64,000 nucleotides of DNA from Actinomycetes bacterium. Its GTDB lineage: Bacteria > Actinomycetota > Actinomycetes > Actinomycetales > Microbacteriaceae. The stretch is taken from positions 10,086 to 74,085 of the forward strand of contig JAEYZI010000034.1 of NCBI GenBank assembly GCA_023428065.1, written 5' to 3'. Below the pieces are notes generated by a model. It saw only the letters and a program-made list of their open reading frames with translations. It did not search any database and was not told the DNA's origin. This document shows positions 32,976 to 40,888 of the stretch, in pieces. The translations under genes and the position numbers were made by a program. Numbering within the stretch: position 1 is the first letter of the stretch; every line of letters starts with the position of its first letter.

Positions 32976-33896
32976 ATGACGACGAGGCCTGCGCGGGTGG
33001 TCGTCGCCATCAATCCCGCGGCGTCCTTCGGGGCGAGCCGCGACGTCGGCCCGGCCGTCGTGCAGACGCTGCGGGCGATGGGCCACGAGGTGACCTCCCT
33101 CACCGAACCCGACTTCGACTCGCTCCTCGACTCCGCGCGCGCGGCCGTGCGCACGCGTCCCGACGCGCTCGTCGTCGTCGGCGGCGACGGCATGGTCAAC
33201 CTCGGGGTCAACCTCGTCGCGGGCACGCGCGTGCCGCTCGGCATCGTGCCCTCCGGCACGGGTAACGACATGGCGCGCGGGCTCGGCATCCCGCACGACG
33301 ACACCGAGGCGGCCATCCGCTTCCTCGCGTCCGCCCTCGAGGCGCCGCCGCGGCAGATCGACGCCGTGCGCGTGCGCTGGACGGACGAGGACGGCGTCCG
33401 GCAGGAGCGGCGGGTCGCGGGCTCCTTCTCCGCCGGCTTCGACGCGATCGTCAACGAGCGCGCGAACCTCATGCGGCACCCCAAGGGACCGAGCCGCTAC
33501 ATCCTCGCCCTGTTCGCCGAGCTCGTGCGGATGCGTCCGTTCCGCTACCGCGTGGAGCTCGACGATGAGCGCCTCGAGCTCGACGCGCTCATGGTGTCGG
33601 TGGGCAACAACGTCTCGCTCGGCGGGGGCATGCGCATCGCCCCCGACGCCGAGCTCGACGACGGTCTGCTCGACGTCATGATCGTGAAGCCGCTGTCGCG
33701 CCTCGCGTTCCTGCGGCTCTTCCCGCGGGTGTTCGAGGGGGCGCACACGACACTCCCCGCGGTGATGATGCGGCGTGCGAAGCGGATCCGCATCGAGGCG
33801 GATGCCCCGCTCGTGAGCTACGCCGACGGCGAGCGGATCGCGCCCCTCCCCGTCGAGCTCGAGGTGGAGCCGCGGGCCCTGCGGGTGCTCGCCTGA
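32976..33896 (+). CDS. Diacylglycerol-kinase-family lipid kinase
   Basis: A 306-residue DAGK/LCB5-type kinase. The ATP-binding motif VVGGDGMVNLG lies near residue 65, PSGTGNDMARGLGIP near residue 85, SAGFDAIVNERAN and the C-terminal DGERIAPLPVEL fold follow. It phosphorylates a membrane lipid such as diacylglycerol or a mycobacterial-type lipid precursor; which one is not known. ATG at 32976 is preferred because a CATGAT -10-like box lies seven bases before it; in-frame ATGs at 32964 and 32967 are alternatives. Confidence 0.88.
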   Translation: MTTRPARVVVAINPAASFGASRDVGPAVVQTLRAMGHEVTSLTEPDFDSLLDSARAAVRTRPDALVVVGGDGMVNLGVNLVAGTRVPLGIVPSGTGNDMARGLGIPHDDTEAAIRFLASALEAPPRQIDAVRVRWTDEDGVRQERRVAGSFSAGFDAIVNERANLMRHPKGPSRYILALFAELVRMRPFRYRVELDDERLELDALMVSVGNNVSLGGGMRIAPDAELDDGLLDVMIVKPLSRLAFLRLFPRVFEGAHTTLPAVMMRRAKRIRIEADAPLVSYADGERIAPLPVELEVEPRALRVLA

Positions 33897-33912
33897 CCGC
33901 CACCCGGCCGTT

Positions 33913-33942
33913 TTGGTCGGGGCCCGAAGCCTGTGGCATAAT
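33913..33942 (+). promoter_or_regulatory. Promoter of tRNA-Glu
   Basis: TTGGTC (33913-33918) and CATAAT (33937-33942) with an 18-base spacer, 19 bases before the first base of the mature tRNA. Confidence 0.65.
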
Positions 33943-33961
33943 CGTCAAGTTGTCGCGAAAC

Positions 33962-34037
33962 GGCCCCATCGTATAGCGGCCTAGTACGCCGCCCTCTCAC
34001 GGCGGTAACGCGGGTTCGAATCCCGCTGGGGTCACCA
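33962..34037 (+). tRNA. tRNA-Glu (anticodon CTC)
   Basis: Acceptor stem GGCCCCA (33962-33968) pairs with TGGGGTC (34027-34033) with one G-T wobble. Anticodon stem CCGCC/GGCGG closes the loop CTCTCAC with anticodon CTC. The T arm contains GGTTCGAATCC. Discriminator A and the CCA end (34035-34037) are encoded. Confidence 0.97.
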
Positions 34038-34040
34038 ACA

Positions 34041-34073
34041 CGAGAAGCCCGGTCCATCGGACCGGGCTTCTCG
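34041..34073 (+). terminator. Strong hairpin terminator after tRNA-Glu
   Basis: Perfect 15-base arms CGAGAAGCCCGGTCC (34041-34055) and GGACCGGGCTTCTCG (34059-34073) around ATC, followed by CTTTCCC. It starts three bases after the tRNA CCA. Confidence 0.9.
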
Positions 34074-34112
34074 CTTTCCCGGCACCTGACGCGGTGCCCG
34101 TACACTCGCGAC

Positions 34113-34463
34113 ATGGCGAAGAAGACGATCACGATCCTCACCGACGACCTCGACGGCACCGAGCTGCCCGCGGGATCCCGCAGCACGCGCTTCGCGCTCG
34201 ACGGCGTCGAGTACGAGATCGACCTCTCCGCCGAGAACGCGCGCGCGCTCGCCGACGCGCTCTCGCCGTACATCTCCGCCGCCCGACGCGTCGGCGGGAC
34301 CGCTCGCGCGGCCGCATCCCGCCCGCGCAGTCGCGCACCCCGCGGCGACGCCGAGCGGCTCGCCGCCATCCGCGCGTGGGCACAGGGCAACGGCTACACC
34401 GTCGGCGACCGCGGCCGCATCAAGGCCGAGATCGTCGAGGCGTACGAGGCCGCCAACGGCTGA
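34113..34463 (+). CDS. lsr2: Lsr2 nucleoid-associated protein
   Basis: Small basic DNA-bridging protein of 116 residues that coats AT-rich and foreign DNA and silences it, the actinobacterial counterpart of H-NS. The N-terminal dimerisation part (MAKKTITILTDDLDG, FALDGVEYEIDLS) is followed by a basic linker and the DNA-binding domain with the AT-hook-like RGR in GDRGRIKAEIVEAY. Length matches family members. TACACT at 34101-34106, six bases before the ATG, predicts a leaderless mRNA. Confidence 0.95.
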   Translation: MAKKTITILTDDLDGTELPAGSRSTRFALDGVEYEIDLSAENARALADALSPYISAARRVGGTARAAASRPRSRAPRGDAERLAAIRAWAQGNGYTVGDRGRIKAEIVEAYEAANG

Positions 34464-34501
34464 GCCCGGCGGCTGTCCGAGGCTCGCGGGATGATGTCGC
34501 C

Positions 34502-35209
34502 ATGTGCGGACGATTCGCGAACGACGCCGAGACCAACGAGCTGATCGAGGAGTTCGTCGCCGCGGGCAACGACTTCCGCGACTGGCGCCCCCAGTACTCG
34601 ATCGCGCCCACCGAAATCGTGCCCATCGTGCGCGAGCGCGCCGCGGGCTCGGGCGAGCTCGTGCGCACGATCGAGCCCGCCGCGTGGGACTTCCATCCGC
34701 CGTTCCTCACCGCGAAGTCGCGCCCGCAGTTCAACGCCCGCATCGAGACGATCGCGACGAACGGCCTGTGGAAGTCGGCGTTCGCGGGCAACCGCTGCAT
34801 CGTGCCGATGCGCGGGTACTACGAGTGGACGGGCGAGGCGGGCTCCAAGCAGCCGCACTTCATCCACGGCGAGAGCCGCATCCTCGCCGCCGCGGGTCTC
34901 GCGACGGCGCGCAAGGTCGACGACGAGTGGGTCGTGTCGTGCGCGATCGTCACGCGCGAGGCGCGCGACGCATCCGGCGAGGTGCACGACCGGATGCCGG
35001 CCTTCCTCACGCGCGACGCCTACGAGGAGTGGCTATCGCCCGCGAAGCTCACGAGCGACGCCGACCGCGAGCGCATGCTCGGCATGCTCGACGCGGTCTC
35101 GGCCGAGGTGGCCTCGACCCTCACGAGCTACGAGGTCGACCGTCGCGTCAACAACTCGCGCACCGTCGACCCGAGCGACCCCGGACTCATCGAGCCGCTC
35201 GCGAGTTGA
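34502..35209 (+). CDS. SRAP/HMCES-family abasic-site protein (YedK-like)
   Basis: A 235-residue protein that forms a covalent thiazolidine link with abasic sites in single-stranded DNA and so shields them. The catalytic Cys2 lies in MCGRF and is exposed after removal of Met1. Other active-site residues are seen in NARIET (Asn), YYEWTG (Glu) and VHDRMP (His). Length fits YedK (about 222). The start is fixed by Cys2; a weak GATGAT box six bases upstream suggests a leaderless mRNA. Confidence 0.94.
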   Translation: MCGRFANDAETNELIEEFVAAGNDFRDWRPQYSIAPTEIVPIVRERAAGSGELVRTIEPAAWDFHPPFLTAKSRPQFNARIETIATNGLWKSAFAGNRCIVPMRGYYEWTGEAGSKQPHFIHGESRILAAAGLATARKVDDEWVVSCAIVTREARDASGEVHDRMPAFLTRDAYEEWLSPAKLTSDADRERMLGMLDAVSAEVASTLTSYEVDRRVNNSRTVDPSDPGLIEPLAS

Positions 35210-35227
35210 GGCGCGCGGGCCGCCGAC

Positions 35228-35899
35228 TCAGTGGAGGCTCGGCTCGAGCGGCTGCGCGCCGCTCTCCTTCGCGCCCGCGGTGTGGGCGAGGATCTGCATC
35301 TTGACGGACCAGCGGTCGATGAGGGCGAGGGCGATCGCCGAGGCGATGAAGGTCACGTGGATCATGACCTGCCAGAAGACGCCGTCCCACGTGTAGGTCT
35401 CGCCGGTGACGTCGTCCGCCTTCGGATCGCCGAGGTCGCCGACCTCGATGAAGGTCTTGAGCAGGTGGATCGACGAGATGCCGATGATCGCCATCGCGAG
35501 CTTGACCTTGAGCACGTTGGCGTTGACGTGGCTCAGCCACTCCGGCTGGTCGGGGTGGCCGTCGACCTTGATGCGCGAGACGAACGTCTCGTAGCCGCCG
35601 ATGATGACCATGATGAGCAGGTTGGCGATCATGACGACGTCGATGAGACCGAGCACGCCGAGCATGATCGTGGCCTCCTCGATGTGCGGCCAGTGGCCGA
35701 TGACCTCCTCGCCGAGGTGCCACAGCTCGACCATGAAGACGACGACGTAGATCGCCTGTGCGATGACGAGCCCCACGTACAGCGGGGCCTGCAGCCAGCG
35801 GCTGAAGAAGATGAAGTATCCGACGGCGCTCACCCACGGGGTCTGGGGCTTGTACTGGCGGGGGGCGTCGCTGCTCTCGGTCGGTCGCGGCACGGTCAT
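35228..35899 (-). CDS. UPF0114 (YqhA-like, TIGR00645) membrane protein
   Basis: A 223-residue protein with about four membrane segments, matching UPF0114: FFSRWLQAPLYVGLVIAQ, LIDVVMIANLLIMVIIGGYE, KLAMAIIGISSIHLLKTF and the long loop after it. The function is unknown; relatives are small inner-membrane proteins, one linked to succinate transport in Escherichia coli. It has its own gap of 145 bases upstream (35900-36044), shared with prs. The convergent stop of the SRAP gene lies 18 bases away. Confidence 0.85.
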   Translation of the reverse strand: MTVPRPTESSDAPRQYKPQTPWVSAVGYFIFFSRWLQAPLYVGLVIAQAIYVVVFMVELWHLGEEVIGHWPHIEEATIMLGVLGLIDVVMIANLLIMVIIGGYETFVSRIKVDGHPDQPEWLSHVNANVLKVKLAMAIIGISSIHLLKTFIEVGDLGDPKADDVTGETYTWDGVFWQVMIHVTFIASAIALALIDRWSVKMQILAHTAGAKESGAQPLEPSLH

Positions 35900-36044
35900 C
35901 GGGTCGGGCTCCTGGTCGGTCGGATCGGCCGTTTCAGGATACGGGCCGACCGGCGCGGCGGGATGTGAGGCAGCCGAACGCCCAGCAGCGGGGCACTAGA
36001 CTCGAGATGCCGAGTCGGAGCCAGGAGAGCGGGTAGCGAGGACA

Positions 36045-37019
36045 GTGTCCGGCATCAAGATCAGCGGAGAGAAGCGGCTCGTCATCGTCTCGGGGCGCGC
36101 GCATCCACAGCTCGCCGAGGACATCGCGGCCGAGCTCGGCACGGAGCTCGTCGAGACCGACACGCGCACCTTCGCGAACGGCGAGATCTACGCGCGATTC
36201 GGCGAGTCGATCCGCGGCACCGACGTCTTCGTCATCCAGTCGCACACGGCGCCCATCAACGAGTGGCTCATGGAGCAGCTCATCATGGTCGACGCCGCGA
36301 AGCGCGCGAGCGCGAAGCGCATCACCGTGGTGGCGCCCTTCTATCCCTACGCCCGCCAGGACAAGAAGGGACGCGGCCGCGAGCCGATCTCGGCCCGCCT
36401 CGTCGCCGACCTCTTCAAGGCCGCGGGCGCCGACCGCATCATGAGCGTCGACCTGCACGCCGCCCAGATCCAGGGCTTCTTCGACGGACCCGTCGACCAC
36501 CTCTTCGCGATGCCCGTGCTGCTCGAGCACTTCCGCGGCCTCGACGCATCCGACCTCACGGTCGTGAGCCCCGACATGGGCCGCGTGCGCGTCGCCGACA
36601 TCTGGTCGGACAAGCTCGGCGCTCCGCTCGCGATCATCCACAAGCGACGCGACCCGCTCGTGCCGAACCAGGTGAGCGTGCACGAGATCGTGGGCGACGT
36701 CGCGGGGCGCACGTGCCTCATCGTCGACGACCTCATCGACACGGGCCGCACGATCGTCAAGGCGGCGGAGGCGCTCAAGGCGCACGGCGCGACGAGCGTC
36801 ATCGTCGGGGCGACGCACGCCGTGTTCTCCGACCCCGCGACCGAGATCCTGCAGTCCGAGTTCATCGACCACGTCGTGGTGACCGACACGCTGCCCCTCG
36901 CCGACGAGAAGCGCTGGGACCGCCTCACGGTGCTGCCGATCGCTCCGCTCATCGCGCGCGCGATCCACGAGGTGTTCGACGACGGCTCCGTCACGTCCAT
37001 GTTCGACGGCGCGGCGTGA
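36045..37019 (+). CDS. prs: Ribose-phosphate pyrophosphokinase
   Basis: Makes PRPP from ribose-5-phosphate and ATP for nucleotide, His and Trp synthesis. The 324 residues show RFANGEIY-type start (TRTFANGEIYARFGES), FYPYARQDKKGRGREPIS, the Mg site SVDLHAAQIQGFF and the PRPP motif VDDLIDTGRTI. GTG start at 36045; a TAGACT -10-like box lies at 35997-36002. The stop overlaps the next GTG start (GTGA), coupling prs to a flavoprotein gene, which is unusual since glmU or rplY are the common neighbours. Confidence 0.96.
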   Translation: MSGIKISGEKRLVIVSGRAHPQLAEDIAAELGTELVETDTRTFANGEIYARFGESIRGTDVFVIQSHTAPINEWLMEQLIMVDAAKRASAKRITVVAPFYPYARQDKKGRGREPISARLVADLFKAAGADRIMSVDLHAAQIQGFFDGPVDHLFAMPVLLEHFRGLDASDLTVVSPDMGRVRVADIWSDKLGAPLAIIHKRRDPLVPNQVSVHEIVGDVAGRTCLIVDDLIDTGRTIVKAAEALKAHGATSVIVGATHAVFSDPATEILQSEFIDHVVVTDTLPLADEKRWDRLTVLPIAPLIARAIHEVFDDGSVTSMFDGAA

Positions 37020-39022
37020 GCGGGGGCTCCCTCCTCTTCGAACCGCTCCGCATCGGCACCACCGTCGTGCCGAACCGCATCATGCAGACGGCGCATTCGA
37101 AGCAGTACTCCGACCGCGCCGAGTCCGAGCGGGAGATCGCCTACTACGTGCGGCGAGCCGAGGGCGGATGCGGTCTCTTCATCGCCGGAAACCACTTCGT
37201 GCACCCGTCGGGCTCGATCCGCAACTTCGAGGACGCCTGGCGCCGGGAGAGCGTCGCGGCCAATCGCCGCTTCACCGACGCGATCCACGACGCGGGAGCG
37301 CGCGTCATGGTGCAGCTCAACCACCACGGTGCGCAGGCGCAGGCCGACGGTCCCGACGGCCCCCGCCCGGTGTTCGCGCCCTCGCGCATCCTCTCGCCGT
37401 CCACGGGCATCGCGACGAAGGAGGCCGACGAGGCCGACATCCGTTCCTTCGTCGAGGGCTGGGCGCACTCGGCCGAGCTCGCGCTCGAGGCGGGCTTCGA
37501 CGGCGTCGAGATCCACATGGCGCACGGCTACCTGCTGCACCAGTTCCTCTCGCCGCTCTACAACGCCCGCACCGACGCCTACGGGGGAGACCTCGAGGGG
37601 CGCACGCGCTTCCCGCGCGAGGTGCTGCGCGCCGTGCGCGAGCGCGTGGGAGCGGATGCGACGGTCGGCATCCGCATCGTCGCCGACGAGTTCCACCCCG
37701 AGGGGCTCGACGCGGCGGCGCTGCGCGAGGTCGTCGCCGCCCTGCGCGCCGAGACGCGGATCGACTTCCTCGACCTCGCCGCGGGCGGATACCACAACGT
37801 GCACTACGTCTTCCCCTCCTCGCCCATGCCCGTCGCGTGGCTGCGCGACGCGACGGCGGAGATGAAGGCCGCCAACCCCGACGTCGCGGTGTTCGGCGTC
37901 GGCGCCGCGCTCGCGGTCGAGGAGGCCGAGGAGGTGCTGCGCTCGGGCGTCGCCGACATGGTCGCGCTCACGCGTGCCCAGATCGCCGACCCCGAGCTCG
38001 CGCACAAGCTCCGCACGGGGCGCACCGACCAGATCCGCCACTGCATCCGGCTCAACCAGGGCTGCCTCGGTCGCGGCAGCCGGGGGCTGCCCGTGTCGTG
38101 CACCGTCAACCCGCGCGCCGGTCGCGAGGAGGAGCGCCCGGCGCTCCCGCGCGTCGACGCGCCCGAGCGGTGGGTCGTCGTGGGCGGAGGGCCGGCCGGG
38201 ATGCGCGCGGCCGTCGAGCTCGCCGAGCTCGGCCACGTCGTGCGGCTCGTCGAGCGGGATGCGCGACTCGGCGGCCAGCTCGCGCTCGCCCGCCGCGTGC
38301 CCGGGCGTGAGAGCGTCGACCTGCTCGTCGAGGACCTCGCACGCGACCTCGTCCGGCTGGGCGTCGAGGTCGAGCTGGGCGTCGAGCTCGACGCCGCCGG
38401 CATCGAGGGGCTCGACGCGGACGGCGTCGTGATCGCGACGGGCGCGACCGCCCCGGCGACGACCTCGCTCCACCTCGGCGGCGCCTACCTCGCGGGCTTC
38501 CCCGCAGCGGGCACCGTCGACGCCTTCTCGGCGCTCGCCGACGCCGCCTCGCTCGGCCGGAGGATCGCGGTCGTCGACGCCGACGGCACCGCGTACGCCT
38601 CGGGGGTCGTGCTCTCCCTCCTCGCGGTCGTCGAGGAGCTCGAGCTCGTGACCCCGAGCGAGACTGTCTTCCCGCACGTGGGGGCGGGCTACGACCGACC
38701 CCTGCTGCTCGAGCGCCTCGCGGCGCATCCGGGTTTCCGGCGCCGCACCGCGACGCGTGTCGCGGGGCTCGGCGACGGGAGCCTCGAGCTCGTCGACGGC
38801 CTCACGGGGGAGCGGTCCCGCATCGGCGGCCTCGACGCGATCGTCGCGCTCGAGCCGCGCGCGGCCGTGCACCCGCGGGGCATGACGGCGGTGCCGGGGG
38901 TCGGTATGGGCTCGGGGCGGATCGTGGCCGTCGGCGACGCCGTGAGCCCCCGCAACATCGATGCGGCGATCGCCGACGCGGTCGAGCTCGTCTACCGCGC
39001 GTCCGCGCCCGTCTCCGCCTGA
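37016..39022 (+). CDS. NADH:flavin oxidoreductase of the 2,4-dienoyl-CoA reductase type
   Basis: A 668-residue fusion of an Old-Yellow-Enzyme FMN barrel (residues 1-370; VQLNHHGAQ, FDGVEIHMAHGYLLHQFLS) and an FAD/NAD(P) module (GGGPAGMRAAVELAELG near 390, GDAVSPRNIDAA at the end), like FadH. In FadH four Cys bind a 4Fe-4S cluster in CIGCNQAC plus a later Cys. Here the segment reads CIRLNQGC with a later Cys in PVSCTVNP, so the second ligand is Leu. The cluster may be incomplete or of a 3Fe type. Substrate unknown: dienoyl-CoA, enone or N-methyl compound. GTG start inside the prs stop. Confidence 0.88.
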   Translation: MSGGSLLFEPLRIGTTVVPNRIMQTAHSKQYSDRAESEREIAYYVRRAEGGCGLFIAGNHFVHPSGSIRNFEDAWRRESVAANRRFTDAIHDAGARVMVQLNHHGAQAQADGPDGPRPVFAPSRILSPSTGIATKEADEADIRSFVEGWAHSAELALEAGFDGVEIHMAHGYLLHQFLSPLYNARTDAYGGDLEGRTRFPREVLRAVRERVGADATVGIRIVADEFHPEGLDAAALREVVAALRAETRIDFLDLAAGGYHNVHYVFPSSPMPVAWLRDATAEMKAANPDVAVFGVGAALAVEEAEEVLRSGVADMVALTRAQIADPELAHKLRTGRTDQIRHCIRLNQGCLGRGSRGLPVSCTVNPRAGREEERPALPRVDAPERWVVVGGGPAGMRAAVELAELGHVVRLVERDARLGGQLALARRVPGRESVDLLVEDLARDLVRLGVEVELGVELDAAGIEGLDADGVVIATGATAPATTSLHLGGAYLAGFPAAGTVDAFSALADAASLGRRIAVVDADGTAYASGVVLSLLAVVEELELVTPSETVFPHVGAGYDRPLLLERLAAHPGFRRRTATRVAGLGDGSLELVDGLTGERSRIGGLDAIVALEPRAAVHPRGMTAVPGVGMGSGRIVAVGDAVSPRNIDAAIADAVELVYRASAPVSA

Positions 39023-39030
39023 GGGCCGCC

Positions 39031-39405
39031 TCAGACGGGCACGCCGGGGGTGCCGGGGGTCGCGACGCGCACCTCGGGGATGAACCCGAGGAAGCGCAGC
39101 TGCACCTCGCGGCCGCCGAAGTCGGTCGCGTAGCAGTACCAGCCCGGGCCCTCGTGACCCGACCACTCGAAGCGCGCCTCGGGGGCCGAGCCCGGCGCAT
39201 CCGTCGATGCGACGATCCGACAGGCGAGCTCCGCCGTGCGCGCCGCCGTGGAGAGCCCGATGAGCACCCCGGGCAGCACGAGCGAGACGATCGCGAGCAC
39301 GACGACGACGCGCGCGACGCGCCGCATCCGCGGGCCGCGCAGCGAGCCGCCCTCGCCCGGCTCGGCGAACGCGAGCTCGGGCGGGGTGTCGTCGTCGTTC
39401 GCCAT
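39031..39405 (-). CDS. Small membrane protein of unknown function
   Basis: A 124-residue protein with an acidic N-terminus, one hydrophobic segment (VARVVVVLAIVSLVLPGVLIGL, about residues 30-50) and an exported C-terminal part with two Cys (ACRIV and WYCYA) that could form a disulfide. I know similar hypothetical proteins from Microbacteriaceae but no function. GGAGGG lies just before the ATG at 39405. It ends eight bases from the stop of the convergent flavoprotein gene. The gap 39406-39501 carries the promoter of the CoA transferase. Confidence 0.7.
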   Translation of the reverse strand: MANDDDTPPELAFAEPGEGGSLRGPRMRRVARVVVVLAIVSLVLPGVLIGLSTAARTAELACRIVASTDAPGSAPEARFEWSGHEGPGWYCYATDFGGREVQLRFLGFIPEVRVATPGTPGVPV

Positions 39406-39501
39406 CCCTCCAGTCTCGCATCCGCGGTCGCGGGGCGCGGGAGACCACCGAGCCCGGTGCGGCACTACCGACGGGCGCGCGTCGCAGCGTAGCGTCGGCT
39501 C

Positions 39502-40863
39502 ATGGCGGGCACGGCGGACGCGCGACTGCGGGCGCGGATGAGCGAGTCGCTCGGCGTCGATGTCGCCGCGGTCAACATCACGGGCACGGCGACGCTCGAG
39601 TCGCCCTACCCCGTGTCGGATCTCGCCGCCGCGTCGGTCGCCGCGGTCGGCTCCGCCCTGACGGCGCTGCTCGCCGAGGGCGGGGTGCCGGGTGCCGTCG
39701 CGACCGTCCGGCGCGAGCGCGCCGATGCCTGGTTCCGCGCCGGCGTGCGCCCGGTCGGCTGGGTCGCGCCCTCGCCGTGGGATCCCGTCGCGGGCGACTA
39801 CGAGGCGGCCGACGGCTGGATCCGCCTCCACACGAACGCACCGCATCACCGCACGGCCGCGCTCCGCGTGCTCGGCGTCGAGGCGGATCGCGACGCCGTG
39901 GCGCGGGCGGTCGCCGCCTGGCGCGCCGACGAGCTCGAGGCCGCCGTCGTCGCGGAGGGCGGGTGCGCCGCGACCATGCGACGCCCCGAGGAGTGGCGGG
40001 CGCATCCGCAGGGCGTCGCCGTGGCGTCCGAGCCGCTCGTCGCGCGCGAGCGCACGGATGCCGGCGGCGCGGCATCCGCCTGGAGGCCGACGCCCGAGCG
40101 CCCGCTCGACGGTCTCCGCGTGCTCGACCTCACGCGCGTGCTCGCGGGGCCCGTGTCGACGCGCGTGCTCGCGGGGCTCGGCGCCCAGGTGCTGCGCGTG
40201 GACCCCCCGGGCTGGGACGAGCCCGCGCTCGCGCCCGAGATGACGCTCGGCAAGCGCACGACCCGCCTCGATGCGCGCGACCCGGCCGGCCTCGCCCAGC
40301 TGCGCAGGCTCCTCGGCGAGGCGGACGTCGTCGTGCACGGCTATCGGGCGGACGCGCTCGAGCGGCTCGGGCTCGGCGCGGAGGTGCGTCGGGCGACCCG
40401 CCCGGGGATCGTGGACGTCTCTCTCGACGCGTACGGATTCACGGGCCCGTGGGCGGGGCGGCGAGGTTTCGACAGCCTCGTGCAGATGTCGGCGGGGATC
40501 GCGGAGGCCGGCATGCGCGCGGCGGCCGCCGACCGCCCCGTGCCGCTGCCCGTGCAGGCCCTCGACCAGGCGACCGGCTACCTCATGGCGGCGGCCGCGC
40601 TCGTGGGCCTGCGCGACAGGCTCCGCGACGGCCTCGGATCGTCCGCACGCCTCTCGCTCGCGCGCACGGCGCTTCTGCTCGAGGACGCGCGAGGCCTCCC
40701 ACGCGCCGCGCGGTTCGCCGTCGACGAGCCGGCCGACGGCGAGCTGCTGCAGACCGGGTGGGGTCCCGTGCGCGTGCTCACGCCGCCGCTCGAGGTGCCG
40801 GGCGTGCGGATCGCGTGGGAGCGCGCGCCGCGCCCCTTCGGGAGCGACAACCCCATCTGGTGA
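39502..40863 (+). CDS. CaiB/BaiF-family CoA transferase
   Basis: Class III CoA transferase of 453 residues, probably moving CoA between a carboxylic acid and an acyl-CoA. The core LDGLRVLDLTRVLAGPVSTR, LGKRTTRLDARDP and GFTGPWAGRRGFDSLVQ lies in the second half (from residue 205), preceded by a divergent N-terminal half that resembles a degraded copy of the same fold. The usual catalytic Asp could not be placed with certainty. TAGCGT at 39490-39495 lies six bases before the ATG (leaderless). It is separate from the CoA operon at 27-32 kb, but could serve the same pathway. Confidence 0.82.
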   Translation: MAGTADARLRARMSESLGVDVAAVNITGTATLESPYPVSDLAAASVAAVGSALTALLAEGGVPGAVATVRRERADAWFRAGVRPVGWVAPSPWDPVAGDYEAADGWIRLHTNAPHHRTAALRVLGVEADRDAVARAVAAWRADELEAAVVAEGGCAATMRRPEEWRAHPQGVAVASEPLVARERTDAGGAASAWRPTPERPLDGLRVLDLTRVLAGPVSTRVLAGLGAQVLRVDPPGWDEPALAPEMTLGKRTTRLDARDPAGLAQLRRLLGEADVVVHGYRADALERLGLGAEVRRATRPGIVDVSLDAYGFTGPWAGRRGFDSLVQMSAGIAEAGMRAAAADRPVPLPVQALDQATGYLMAAAALVGLRDRLRDGLGSSARLSLARTALLLEDARGLPRAARFAVDEPADGELLQTGWGPVRVLTPPLEVPGVRIAWERAPRPFGSDNPIW

Positions 40864-40888
40864 CGGGCGGCCGTGCCGCGGCCGTGCC

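Noticed and set aside
36347..39448. Very long open frame antisense to the prs-flavoprotein region
   Set aside because: High GC makes antisense frames open for long distances. Its product is Arg/Glu/Asp-rich low complexity, while the plus-strand product has clear family motifs.
40867..40888. 11-base tandem duplication GCGGCCGTGCC next to the gnd stop
   Set aside because: Only two copies in a GC-rich convergent gap. It can form a weak stem but is too short to call a terminator or a mobile element.
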